Part shown: positions 24,102 through 33,232 of the stretch, piece after piece
How the letters are laid out: each line of letters starts with the position of its first letter
Numbering within the stretch: the first letter of the stretch is position 1
NCBI GenBank assembly: GCA_042862465.1
Contig: JASTVH010000009.1
Span: 138,070-202,069 of the forward strand
Source: JASTVH01 sp042862465
GTDB lineage: Bacteria; Pseudomonadota; Gammaproteobacteria; Pseudomonadales; Oleiphilaceae
Direction: 5' to 3'
DNA length: 64,000 bases
Notes under the pieces: generated by a model
Databases searched by the model: none
The model's input: only the letters and a program-made list of their open reading frames with translations
Told to the model about the DNA's origin: nothing
Made by a program: the position numbers and the translations under genes

Positions 24102-26843
24102 TCAAGCGACCTTGCCGTGACACTGCTTGTACTTCTTGCCGGAACCGCAGGGACAGGGCTCGTTACGGCCCACTTTGCGTTCCTGGCGAACAACGGTTTC
24201 CGGCTTGCCCTGCTCGCCCTCGCCACGCTCTTCGCCACCCTCCTGCGCCTCTTCGGCGGCGGAGCGCTCGTCGTGACGGGTCTGGGCCCGGGCCATTTGC
24301 TGTTCCAGGGCTTCGCGGCGGCGACGCTCCATCTCTTCGACCTCTTCCTGGCGCTGCACGCGAACGTGACTGATGATCTTCACCACGTCCCGCTTGATGG
24401 ACTCCAGCATGTCCTGGAACAGGTTGAAGGCCTCGCGCTTGTATTCCTGCTTGGGATTTTTCTGGGCATAGCCACGCAGGTGAACACTGCGGCGCAAGTG
24501 GTCCATATTGGAAAGATGCTCTTTCCACAGGGTATCGAGCGTGGAGAGGAAGACCTGTTTCTCGAAGCGGCGCATGTTTTCCGCCCCGGCCATCTCCTCT
24601 TTTTCCTTGTAGACCTTGACCAGCTCTTCCACCACTTTGTCGCGCAGGCTTTCCTCATAGAGCGAATTGTCTTCGTCCAGCCACTGCTGAATCGGCAGCT
24701 TGACGTCGAACTCGGATTCCAGCGCGCGCTCCAGCCCCGGCACATTCCACTGCTCGGGCATGCTCTGGGGCGGGATGAATTCGCTGATGGTGTTGTCCAC
24801 CACCTCGGTACGGATGCGCCCGATAATGTCGGAGATATCATCCGTGGCCATGACATCATTGCGCTGCTCGTAAATGACCCGGCGCTGATCGTTGGCGACG
24901 TCGTCATACTCCAGCAGCTGCTTACGAATATCGAAGTTGCGCCCTTCCACCTTGCGCTGGGCCTTTTCGATGGCGTTGGTGACCATGCGGTGTTCGATCG
25001 CCTCGCCCTTCTGCATGCCTAGGGCCTGCATGATGTTCTTGACCCGGTCAGGGGCGAAGATGCGCATCAGGTTGTCTTCCAGGGAGAGGAAGAAGCGGGA
25101 GGACCCCGGATCCCCCTGACGGCCGGCGCGACCCCGCAGCTGGTTATCGATACGGCGCGATTCGTGGCGTTCGGTACCGATAATGTGCAGGCCGCCAGCT
25201 TCGATCACCTGGGCGTTGCGCTCTTCCCAAGCTGACTTGGCCTGATCGATCTGTTCCTGGGTGGGATTGTCCAGGTCGGCCATTTCCGCTTCCCAGCTGC
25301 CGCCCAGCACGATGTCGGTACCCCGACCGGCCATGTTGGTGGCGATGGTGACGGCACCGGGGCGACCGGCCTGGGCGATGATGCGCGCCTCACTCTCGTG
25401 CTGCTTGGCGTTAAGCACCTTGTGCTGGATGCCGGCCTGCTTGAGCAGGTGCGACATCAGCTCGGAGGTTTCGATGGAGGCTGTACCCACCAGTACCGGC
25501 CGGCCTTCGGCAGTAACGTCCTTGATCTCGTCGATGATGGCCTGGAATTTTTCTTCCTGGGTCAGGTAGATCAGGTCGTTGTAATCGATCCGCTGCACCG
25601 GTCTGTTGGTGGGGATGACCACCACGTCCAGGCCGTAGATCTGACGGAATTCGAAGGCCTCGGTATCCGCCGTACCGGTCATGCCCGCCAGCTTGTCATA
25701 CATGCGGAAATAGTTCTGGAAGGTGGTGGAGGCCAGGGTCTGGCTCTCGGCCTGGATATTGACCCCTTCCTTAGCCTCTATCGCCTGGTGCAGCCCCTCG
25801 CCCCAGCGACGACCAGGCATGGTGCGGCCGGTATGCTCGTCGACGATCATGACCTGACCGTCCTTGACCAGGTATTCCACATCACGGTGGAACAGGTGAT
25901 GAGCGCGCAGGGCGGAGTGGACATGGTGCAACAGGCTGAGGTTGGTGGGGGAATAGAGACTGTCGCCCTCTTCCAGCAGCCCTTCCTTGACCAGCAGTTC
26001 CTCGACCTTGGCGTGACCCTGCTCGGTCAGCTCCACCTGCTTGGTTTTTTCGTCCGGGACAAAATCCCCGTCCGGTTCGCCTTCCTCAACCGGCTCGCCC
26101 TGCTCCAACTGGGGCACGAGGCGATTGACCCGCTTGTAGATTTCCGAACTGTCTTCGGCGGCCCCGGAAATGATCAGAGGCGTACGTGCCTCGTCGATCA
26201 GGATCGAGTCCACCTCATCGACAATGGCGAAGTGCAGCCCGCGCTGGACCTTATCGTCGATACTGAAGGCCATGTTGTCGCGCAGGTAGTCAAAACCGAA
26301 TTCGTTGTTGGTCCCGTAGGTGATATCGGCCTGGTAGGCTTCCTTTTTGGTGGCATGGTCCTGACCGGACGCGATGACACCAACTGTGAGGCCCAGAAAG
26401 CGATAGATCTTGCCCATCCACTCGGCATCCCGGCGAGCCAGGTAATCGTTCACGGTGACCACGTGGACCCCTTTGCCTGTCAGGGCATTGAGGTAGACCG
26501 GCAATGTCGCCACCAGGGTTTTACCCTCACCGGTGCGCATCTCCGAGATGTGGCCTTCATGCAGGGTGATACCACCGATCATCTGCACATCGAAATGGCG
26601 CAGCCCCATGACCCGCTTGCCGGCCTCGCGCACCACGGCGAAGGCCTCCGGCAACAGCTGATCCAGCGCTTCACCGTCGTCCAGTCGCTTACGGAACTCC
26701 GGCGTCTTGGCTTGAAGCTGCTCGTCCGTCAGTTGGGATAACGATTCCTCGAACGCATTGATTCGCTCGACGATTTTACGCATCCGCTTGATTTCACGAA
26801 TGTTCTTACTGCCAAAGAGCCGGGTTGCGATTTTTCTGAACAT
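24102..26843 (-). CDS. secA: Preprotein translocase ATPase SecA
   Basis: SecA is the ATPase motor that drives proteins through SecYEG. The Walker A motif GEGKT is near residue 107 with DEVDSILIDEARTPLIISG after it, and the C-terminal zinc finger CPCGSGKKYKQCHG, which binds SecB and phospholipid, ends the protein. The ATG at 26843 (MFRKIATRLFGSKN) gives 913 residues; the longer open frame is not supported. It heads the unit with argJ and the MutT fusion. No secM-like arrest peptide is visible upstream. Confidence 0.98.
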   Translation of the reverse strand: MFRKIATRLFGSKNIREIKRMRKIVERINAFEESLSQLTDEQLQAKTPEFRKRLDDGEALDQLLPEAFAVVREAGKRVMGLRHFDVQMIGGITLHEGHISEMRTGEGKTLVATLPVYLNALTGKGVHVVTVNDYLARRDAEWMGKIYRFLGLTVGVIASGQDHATKKEAYQADITYGTNNEFGFDYLRDNMAFSIDDKVQRGLHFAIVDEVDSILIDEARTPLIISGAAEDSSEIYKRVNRLVPQLEQGEPVEEGEPDGDFVPDEKTKQVELTEQGHAKVEELLVKEGLLEEGDSLYSPTNLSLLHHVHSALRAHHLFHRDVEYLVKDGQVMIVDEHTGRTMPGRRWGEGLHQAIEAKEGVNIQAESQTLASTTFQNYFRMYDKLAGMTGTADTEAFEFRQIYGLDVVVIPTNRPVQRIDYNDLIYLTQEEKFQAIIDEIKDVTAEGRPVLVGTASIETSELMSHLLKQAGIQHKVLNAKQHESEARIIAQAGRPGAVTIATNMAGRGTDIVLGGSWEAEMADLDNPTQEQIDQAKSAWEERNAQVIEAGGLHIIGTERHESRRIDNQLRGRAGRQGDPGSSRFFLSLEDNLMRIFAPDRVKNIMQALGMQKGEAIEHRMVTNAIEKAQRKVEGRNFDIRKQLLEYDDVANDQRRVIYEQRNDVMATDDISDIIGRIRTEVVDNTISEFIPPQSMPEQWNVPGLERALESEFDVKLPIQQWLDEDNSLYEESLRDKVVEELVKVYKEKEEMAGAENMRRFEKQVFLSTLDTLWKEHLSNMDHLRRSVHLRGYAQKNPKQEYKREAFNLFQDMLESIKRDVVKIISHVRVQRQEEVEEMERRRREALEQQMARAQTRHDERSAAEEAQEGGEERGEGEQGKPETVVRQERKVGRNEPCPCGSGKKYKQCHGKVA

Positions 26844-27154
26844 AATGGGTTGCGTGCATTCCTTACTACGTCCCTGCAGGGCACACGCCAACAAAGGCGG
26901 GCTCGCAGGAGAGCGATGATGAGAATTCAGGACCGCCGCCAGATGGTTACCGAGAAAGCGGGACCGGACTCGACCTGTGATTCAAGAGAATAAAGTCAGG
27001 CCGATGACAAGTCAGGCATTCTAACTCTATTTACTTGAGAGGTGAAAGTGAGGCCGTCGAGGCTGTGAAGGGCGTACGATTCAGTGAGCGAGAAAAAGAG
27101 AGGAGGCAGAGGGCGCCCACCACTGCCAAATCGGCAGCGGCGGCACCTAGCAGG
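26844..27154. other. Leader and spacer upstream of secA
   Basis: This 311-bp stretch lies between secA and the M23 peptidase gene, both on the minus strand. The part next to secA would be a leader of about 165 bases if the promoter at 27018-27046 is right. I see no convincing small gene, no secM-like frame and no strong terminator for the M23 gene; only a weak stem with a pyrimidine-rich tail lies near 27090-27125. Confidence 0.5.
27018..27046 (-). promoter_or_regulatory. Putative sigma-70 promoter for secA-argJ-mutT
   Basis: On the minus strand TTCACC (27041-27046) and TAGAAT (27018-27023) are separated by exactly 17 bases. Confidence 0.45.
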
Positions 27155-28096
27155 CTATCGATTAGCCCGCGCAATAAATTTTTCGGGATCAAGCGTTTTG
27201 CCGCCACGGCGCACTTCAAAATGCACGTGAGGCCCGGTGGAGCGGCCGGTGCTGCCCATCAGGGCCACAACCTGCCCCTTCTCGACGATATCACCGACTT
27301 CAACTTCGATTTCCTTACAGTGGGCATAGCGGGTACGCAGCCCGTTGCCATGATCGATCTCCACCAGGTTACCGTAGCCGTAACGATCACTGGCCCAGGT
27401 CACCACACCAGCGGCGACCGCGATGATATCGCTACCATCCTTGCCAGCCAGATCGACACCGGCATGCCAATCACGCTTGCCGGTAAAAGGATCAGTCCGG
27501 TAACCATAGTGTGAGGACAACCACCCCCACTTGATGGGACGGCCGGCCACGAAACGCTCGCTCTCCAGTTCCCGATTGGCCATCAGCTCATCCAGCAGCT
27601 CAAGCTGCTTTTCCCGATCGGCCATCTGGGCATCCAGCCGTGCCAGCATCTGGGACAGGTCCGGTACCTCATAGGATTGGGCTTCACCCTGCTCCACCGG
27701 CCCGCCAATGGGCGGCTGGCTGTCAAAGTCAAACTCGCCGTTGTCCAGTCGCGCGGCCTCAACCAACCGCTGCCCCAAGGCATCCAGACGCAGCATGCGC
27801 CCCTGCATATCGCCCAGGCGCACCGTCAGTGCATCCACCTGCCGGCCCAGGTCTTTCCGGGCCTTTTCCAGCTGCGCGCGCTGCTCGGAAATCCGGTTTT
27901 CCCAGCTGGTAACCGTTTCAGGGCTCAGGGTTCCGTCACTCGCAACCGTTCCGGTTTTGGCAGCCAGCCAGAATCCGGCGAAGCCCGCGCCGCCCATTAC
28001 CAGCGTCATTACAAAACCTGCGAGTATCAGGCTCTTGCGACCGAAGGTGAAGGACTTGGCCTCACCATGCCGGCGCGACACCATGATAACGTTCAT
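27155..28096 (-). CDS. M23 family metalloendopeptidase, membrane-anchored
   Basis: The protein has 313 residues. One N-terminal hydrophobic segment (about 20-45) is followed by a region rich in coiled-coil character (about 65-170), and then a lysostaphin-type M23 domain. Zinc ligands are visible in DWHAGVDLAG and GPHVHFEV, so it should cut peptidoglycan cross-bridges from the periplasmic side. The layout (signal anchor, coiled coil, M23) resembles division-linked endopeptidases or their EnvC/NlpD-like relatives, but the catalytic residues here look intact. Its place between secA and lpxC near the dcw cluster fits a wall role. An alternative start lies four codons downstream. Confidence 0.92.
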   Translation of the reverse strand: MNVIMVSRRHGEAKSFTFGRKSLILAGFVMTLVMGGAGFAGFWLAAKTGTVASDGTLSPETVTSWENRISEQRAQLEKARKDLGRQVDALTVRLGDMQGRMLRLDALGQRLVEAARLDNGEFDFDSQPPIGGPVEQGEAQSYEVPDLSQMLARLDAQMADREKQLELLDELMANRELESERFVAGRPIKWGWLSSHYGYRTDPFTGKRDWHAGVDLAGKDGSDIIAVAAGVVTWASDRYGYGNLVEIDHGNGLRTRYAHCKEIEVEVGDIVEKGQVVALMGSTGRSTGPHVHFEVRRGGKTLDPEKFIARANR

Positions 28097-28349
28097 CGGA
28101 AACGCTCACTCCCAAAGACAGTCTTTCGTTCACGCCCGCCCTGATCAATTCCAGCCGTCTTTACAATGGCCCTGAGCAAACGTGAACAAGTTGTTAATTT
28201 GCCGTGATAGCGCCTTGATTGTAGTTCAGGCGGCTACCATAATCCCTTACGGCGCGTAACGAAGCGTAATTTGTGACACACTGCACACTTCATAAGCCTA
28301 GCAGGCGCATTAGCACCCTGTCACATTCCGTTCATTAAACAGGATACCC

Positions 28350-28796
28350 ATGGCTCACCAACCGCCAGCCTTCGATCCCGCCCGGGAAGCCCGAAGTGAG
28401 CATCTGAAAACGCTGCTTTCGGTGGCCGAGAAGCATGCGGTACTGGAAACCATCGTCCTTCAGGCGGTACCGGAAACCATCCGCCCCCATTGTCGTTTTG
28501 GCGGCTTCCACGACGGGGAGCTGACGCTATTTGTCTACGGCTCCACCACCGCGAGTCTGCTGCGCTTCCGCCAACAGGAGATCCTGGCAGCCCTGCGCGA
28601 TAGCAGTGACGAATTCAGCTATGCCTGGCGCCTTAACGTCAAGGTTCGCCCGCAAAGCACGCCACGCCGGGCATCGCGGCCAGATCGGTCTCTCAGCAAA
28701 GAAAACGCCCGGCTCCTGGAAGAGGAAGCCGGGCACACGAAGGATCGGGGTTTAAAGCAAGTCCTTGAAAAGCTGGCGCAACACGTGCGCCGCTGA
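28350..28796 (+). CDS. dciA: DciA-like protein (DUF721), candidate DnaB helicase loader
   Basis: The 148-residue protein carries a DUF721 core (VLETIVLQAVPETIRPHCRF, LTLFVYGSTTASLLRFRQQEIL) and a basic, likely disordered C-terminal part. DUF721 proteins are the DciA family, which loads or regulates the replicative helicase in bacteria lacking DnaC. The gene lies between secA and lpxC, the position of its homologue in Pseudomonas. It is on the opposite strand to its neighbours, 14 bases from the convergent lpxC stop. Confidence 0.85.
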   Translation: MAHQPPAFDPAREARSEHLKTLLSVAEKHAVLETIVLQAVPETIRPHCRFGGFHDGELTLFVYGSTTASLLRFRQQEILAALRDSSDEFSYAWRLNVKVRPQSTPRRASRPDRSLSKENARLLEEEAGHTKDRGLKQVLEKLAQHVRR

Positions 28797-28810
28797 TCAA
28801 ATTCCTGGGT

Positions 28811-29728
28811 TTAGCCCTGCATCGCCAAAACAGGCTTGAGGTACGAAATAGGCGCGGTCGCCTCGTCCTCAAAGGTCACCACTTCCCAGGCATCTTCTTC
28901 CTTGATCAGCTTCCGCAGAAGCTTGTTGTTCAGGTCGTGACCGGATTTGTGACCGCGGAATTCACCAATCAGGCTGTTGCCCAACAGGTAAAGGTCACCG
29001 ATGGCGTCCAGAACCTTGTGCTTGACGAATTCGTCGTCGTAGCGCAGACCGTCTTCGTTGAGGATCTTGTAGTCATCCACCACGATGGCGTTGTCCACGC
29101 TACCACCCAAGGCCAGATTCATGGACCGCAATTTCTCGATGTCGCGCATAAACCCGAAAGTGCGCGCACGACTCACCTCTTTCACGAACGAGGTGCTGGA
29201 GAAATCCACGGACGCCTCCTGACGACGGCCGGTAAAGACCGGATGATCGAAGTCGATGGTGAAACCGACCTTGAACCCGTCGAACGGCAGGAAGGTAGCG
29301 CGTTTGTCGTCTTCTTCCAGGGTCACTTCACGCTTGATACGGATAAAGCGCTTGGCCGCATCCTGCTCGGCGATGCCAGCAGACTGCAACAGGAAGACGA
29401 ACGGTCCCGCACTGCCGTCCATGATGGGAACCTCAGCAGCGCTGAGTTCCACCAGACAGTTGTCGATGCCGAGTCCGGCCATGGCTGAAAGCAAGTGTTC
29501 TACTGTCGCCACGCGAACACCATCCTTGAGCAGGGTGGTCGACATCATGGTTTCGCCGACATTCTCGGCCCGGGCCTGGATTTCCACAACCGGGTCAAGG
29601 TCTGTGCGGCGGAACACGATACCGGCATCAACGGGTGCCGGTTTCAGGGTCAGGTACACCTTTTCCCCTGAATGAAGACCGACACCGGTCGCGCGAATCG
29701 TGTTCTTCAAAGTGCGCTGTCTGATCAT
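28811..29728 (-). CDS. lpxC: UDP-3-O-acyl-N-acetylglucosamine deacetylase LpxC
   Basis: LpxC is the zinc deacetylase that commits UDP-acyl-GlcNAc to lipid A synthesis. Zinc ligands lie in VEHLLSAMAGLGIDN and KHKVLDAIGDLYL, and the general-acid histidine is in FRGHKSGHDLNNKLLR. The protein has 305 residues, as usual. It follows ftsZ by 132 bases at the end of the dcw cluster, the classic ftsZ-lpxC (envA) order. I saw no clear FtsH-dependent tail feature beyond the normal C-terminus. Confidence 0.98.
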   Translation of the reverse strand: MIRQRTLKNTIRATGVGLHSGEKVYLTLKPAPVDAGIVFRRTDLDPVVEIQARAENVGETMMSTTLLKDGVRVATVEHLLSAMAGLGIDNCLVELSAAEVPIMDGSAGPFVFLLQSAGIAEQDAAKRFIRIKREVTLEEDDKRATFLPFDGFKVGFTIDFDHPVFTGRRQEASVDFSSTSFVKEVSRARTFGFMRDIEKLRSMNLALGGSVDNAIVVDDYKILNEDGLRYDDEFVKHKVLDAIGDLYLLGNSLIGEFRGHKSGHDLNNKLLRKLIKEEDAWEVVTFEDEATAPISYLKPVLAMQG

Positions 29729-29860
29729 GGGTTCATAATTCCGTCATACAGAAAACGTAAACTGGTAGTCCAAAAGCTGGGCCAATCCTACCAGATTCCT
29801 TATTTGAACACCATTTAGCCAACTTGTGGATTACCGAAATATCATCTTGGCAAGCAGACC

Positions 29861-31021
29861 TCAGTCTGCCTGCCGCCGCAAAAACGCGGGAATATCAAGG
29901 TAATCAACACTTTGGCTATCCTGGCTGTCGGCATCCTGATCCACCGCCACATTACCATTGGCCACTGCGCGACGACGCAGCACGGCCGGACGGTCCAGCT
30001 GGCGATAATCGGTCTTGCCATCCAGGCTCTTGGTGTTGTCGACCACTTTCTGGGGCTTGTCACGCTCCCCGTCCAGGCCGGTGGCCACGACGGTCACCTT
30101 CAGTGACTCTTCCATTTCCGGATCGATCACGGTGCCGACAACTACTGTAGCGGAGTCGGATGCGAACTCGCGCACAATATTGCCCACTTCCGAGAATTCG
30201 CCCAGGTTGAGATCCATACCGGCGGTGATGTTGACCAGAATGCCACGGGCGCCCTGCAGGTTGATATCTTCCAGCAGCGGGCTGCGGATGGCGTTTTCGG
30301 CCGCCTCGCGGGCCCGGTTCTCGCCAGTCGCGGTGGCAGTGCCCATCATGGCCATGCCCATCTCGGACATTACAGTCTTCACGTCAGCAAAGTCGACGTT
30401 GATCATACCGTTGCGGGTGATCAGGTCGGCGATGCCCTGAACCGCACCCAGCAGCACGTCATTGGCCGAAGCAAACGCGTCCAGCAGGCTGGTGTTCTTG
30501 CCCATGACCGCCAGCAGCTTCTCGTTGGGAATGGTGATCAACGAATCGACGGTGTCTTCCAGCGCCATCAGGCCGGCTTCAGCCACTTTCATGCGCTTGC
30601 TGCCTTCGAACATGAACGGTTTGGTCACCACGGCCACGGTCAGGATGCCCATTTCCCGCGCCACTTCGGCCACGATCGGCGCCGCACCGGTACCGGTACC
30701 CCCGCCCATGCCGGCGGTGATAAAGACCATGTCGGAGCCTTTCAGCGCTTCGGCGATGCGGTCCCGGTCTTCCATGGCGGACTGGCGACCAATCTCCGGG
30801 TTGGCACCGGCACCCAGGCCCTTGGTGATGTTGCCACCCAGCTGGATGACTGCCTTGGCGTCCAGGTCCTTCAGCGCCTGGGCATCGGTATTGGCACAGA
30901 TGAAATCAACACCTTCAACGTCGCTTTCCAGCATGTGGCGCACGGCATTGCCACCGCCACCGCCGACACCGACGACCTTGATGACCGCGTTTTGTTGCAC
31001 GTTATCGACTAATTCAAACAT
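29861..31021 (-). CDS. ftsZ: Cell division protein FtsZ
   Basis: FtsZ is the tubulin-like GTPase that forms the division ring. The GTP signature GGGTGTGAAP lies near residue 105, and the conserved C-terminal peptide DYLDIPAFLRRQAD, which binds FtsA and ZipA, is intact. The preceding linker is variable, with many basic and acidic residues. The ATG at 31021 (MFELVDN, the normal start) follows GGAGAAGG-type ribosome site sequence, giving 386 residues; the longer frame is not supported. It lies 96 bases after ftsA. Confidence 0.98.
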   Translation of the reverse strand: MFELVDNVQQNAVIKVVGVGGGGGNAVRHMLESDVEGVDFICANTDAQALKDLDAKAVIQLGGNITKGLGAGANPEIGRQSAMEDRDRIAEALKGSDMVFITAGMGGGTGTGAAPIVAEVAREMGILTVAVVTKPFMFEGSKRMKVAEAGLMALEDTVDSLITIPNEKLLAVMGKNTSLLDAFASANDVLLGAVQGIADLITRNGMINVDFADVKTVMSEMGMAMMGTATATGENRAREAAENAIRSPLLEDINLQGARGILVNITAGMDLNLGEFSEVGNIVREFASDSATVVVGTVIDPEMEESLKVTVVATGLDGERDKPQKVVDNTKSLDGKTDYRQLDRPAVLRRRAVANGNVAVDQDADSQDSQSVDYLDIPAFLRRQAD

Positions 31022-31117
31022 CTCCCCTTCTCCTTCTTTGAACTCGGACTTTTTAGACCGTTGAACTATTGACCTTCGTGTGTACAGCGAACTAGCCCAT
31101 TCCAGGACCATTACTTA

Positions 31118-32353
31118 TTAGAAGTTGCCGGTGAACCAGCTTTTGATCCGTTCCACCAGCGACATGCCCTCCTCTCCCCGCATCGCCGGCTGGCGACCGG
31201 AATCGATCTGCTTGAAGCCGTAGACCAACAGCCCCACGCCGGTGGCGTAAATCGGGTTGTTGACCACGTCCGACATGCCAGCCACGCCCTGGGGCACGGC
31301 AAGACGCACCGGCATGTGGAAGATTTCCTCCGCCAACTCGATGACCCCTTCCATCATGGAAGAGCCCCCGGTCAGCACGATGCCCGCCGGAATCAGATCC
31401 TCGAATCCGGAGCGGCGCAACTCGGACTGCACCAGCGTGAACAGCTCCTCGTAACGCGGCTCGACCACCTCCGCCAAGGCCTGGCGCGAGAGATCCCGCG
31501 GTGGCCGGTCGCCCACGCTGGGCACTTTTATGGTTTCCTCCGCCCCGGCCAGCTGGGTCAGGGCGCAGGCGTACTTGATCTTGATGTCTTCAGCATTCTG
31601 CGTAGGCGTGCGCAGAGCCATGGCGATATCGTTGGTCACCTGGTCGCCGGCGATCGGAATCACGGCGGTATGGCGAATGGCGCCGCCGGTAAAAATGGCG
31701 ATATCCGTCGTGCCGCCCCCGATATCGACGACACAGACCCCCAACTCTTTCTCATCCTCGGTCAGCACCGCATAGCTGGAGGCGAGCTGCTCAAGGATGA
31801 TGTCGTCGACCTCCAGACCACAGCGGCGCACGCATTTCTCGATGTTCTGGGCGGCATTGACCGCACAGGTCACCAGGTGCACCTTGGCCTCCAGCCGCAC
31901 CCCAGACATACCCAGGGGCTCCTTGATGCCTTCCTGGTTATCGATCACGAACTCCTGCGGCAGGATGTGGAGCACCTTCTGGTCGGCCGGGATCGCTACC
32001 GCCTGGGCCGCATCGATGACGCGATCGATGTCCGCCTTGGTCACCTCCCGGTCCCGAATCGCCACGATGCCGTGAGAATTGAGGCTGCGAATGTGGCTCC
32101 CGGCGATTCCCGCGTAGACCGAGTGAATCTGGCAACCGGCCATCAGCTCGGCCTCTTCCACCGCCCGCTGAATGGCCTGGACTGTGGTTTCGATATTGAC
32201 CACAACTCCGCGCTTGAGTCCCCGGGAGGGGTGAGAGCCGATTCCGACCAGCTCGATGGCCCCGTCCGGCTTGCGCTTGCCGACAATCGCCACCACCTTG
32301 GAGGTGCCGATGTCGAGGCCAACTATCATGTTCTCCGCTTCAACCGATGGCAT
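31118..32353 (-). CDS. ftsA: Cell division protein FtsA
   Basis: FtsA is the actin-like ATPase that tethers FtsZ to the membrane and recruits later division proteins. The ATP motif GLDIGTSKVVAIVG is near the N-terminus, the phosphate-2 type motif DIGGGTTDIAIF follows near residue 210, and the C-terminal amphipathic helix MSLVERIKSWFTGNF is the membrane-targeting sequence. The protein has 411 residues. ftsQ ends 27 bases upstream and ftsZ starts 96 bases downstream. Confidence 0.98.
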   Translation of the reverse strand: MPSVEAENMIVGLDIGTSKVVAIVGKRKPDGAIELVGIGSHPSRGLKRGVVVNIETTVQAIQRAVEEAELMAGCQIHSVYAGIAGSHIRSLNSHGIVAIRDREVTKADIDRVIDAAQAVAIPADQKVLHILPQEFVIDNQEGIKEPLGMSGVRLEAKVHLVTCAVNAAQNIEKCVRRCGLEVDDIILEQLASSYAVLTEDEKELGVCVVDIGGGTTDIAIFTGGAIRHTAVIPIAGDQVTNDIAMALRTPTQNAEDIKIKYACALTQLAGAEETIKVPSVGDRPPRDLSRQALAEVVEPRYEELFTLVQSELRRSGFEDLIPAGIVLTGGSSMMEGVIELAEEIFHMPVRLAVPQGVAGMSDVVNNPIYATGVGLLVYGFKQIDSGRQPAMRGEEGMSLVERIKSWFTGNF

Positions 32354-32380
32354 TTAGTGAGTCCTGCTCTTGATCATTCG

Positions 32381-33232
32381 TTATGATTTATCTGTGTCTG
32401 AGGTCGCGCTTTTGCGCCAGCTGACGGCCACACCGTTGCCGTAACGGGCGTCTACGCGAGCCACCTCGGCAGCCCGCGACTTAAGCTGTGCGTCGTATAC
32501 CGCCAGGAAGCGGGCAAGCCGCTCCTCAGTGCGGTCCCGTCCCAGAGCCACCTCGATGCCGTTGTCCAGGCTCAGGGTCCAGGCGCCGCGCTTTTCCAGC
32601 GCCAGGCCCGCCAAGCGCAGCTGGTGGGACTGCAAGGTGTCGGAAATCTCGCGTGCCTTCGCCAGCACCTCCCCGGCCTTGCTTTCAGGGCCTTGCAGGT
32701 GGGGCAGTGCGCCCGCCACACCGGGATTGCTCGGAGCGAAGACCTGGCCTCGACCGTTGAGAAGCTTTTGGCCGTTCCAGAAGGCCACCGGCTGTTGCTC
32801 GGCAACCTCCACCACCAGCTCGCCCGGCCAGACCCGGCGCACGGCGGCCGTGTCGATCCAGGGCCGGCTTTCAATGGCTTCCTTTACCTCCTCCAGATCG
32901 GTAGCGAAAAAGCTCTGTCCGACCCAGGGCTGCAAACTCTTTTCCAGCGCTTTCGGCGTCACGCTGTGAAGGTTGCCGCGCACGGCGATGGACTGGATAT
33001 CGCGATCCATGGCCGAAAGCACCTGCCCGGTCACCCATGGCATGGAGCCGGCCACCAGGGCCACCACCAGCGCCAGCCCGATCTGCATCCAGGGCAGAAC
33101 ACGGGCAGCCTCAACCAAGCCCTCCGGCAGGTGCCAGCTGGCAACCGCAGTTTGCGAAGCCGTGGCGCCCCGCGGGCGGGGCTTGCTGTTGGTGGTGCCG
33201 CCCGGGCGATAGCGGATCAGCGGTCCCATCAT
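32381..33232 (-). CDS. ftsQ: Cell division protein FtsQ
   Basis: FtsQ is a single-pass periplasmic division protein that binds FtsL and FtsB. It has a basic cytoplasmic N-terminus, a hydrophobic segment at about residues 50-72, a POTRA domain (DIQSIAVRGNLHSVTP..., IESRPWIDTAAVRRVWPGELVV) and the FtsQ domain after it. The 283 residues are typical. Two ATG codons in a row overlap the ddlB stop (33229-33232), so translation is probably coupled. Confidence 0.96.
   Translation of the reverse strand: MMGPLIRYRPGGTTNSKPRPRGATASQTAVASWHLPEGLVEAARVLPWMQIGLALVVALVAGSMPWVTGQVLSAMDRDIQSIAVRGNLHSVTPKALEKSLQPWVGQSFFATDLEEVKEAIESRPWIDTAAVRRVWPGELVVEVAEQQPVAFWNGQKLLNGRGQVFAPSNPGVAGALPHLQGPESKAGEVLAKAREISDTLQSHQLRLAGLALEKRGAWTLSLDNGIEVALGRDRTEERLARFLAVYDAQLKSRAAEVARVDARYGNGVAVSWRKSATSDTDKS

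Noticed and set aside
25398..26741. 447-codon plus-strand frame opposite secA
   Set aside because: Antisense to secA, no recognisable family, no ribosome-binding site.
27031..27219. 62-codon minus-strand frame near the secA leader as a secM-like gene
   Set aside because: It overlaps the M23 gene end, ends before the presumed secA promoter, and shows no arrest-like sequence.
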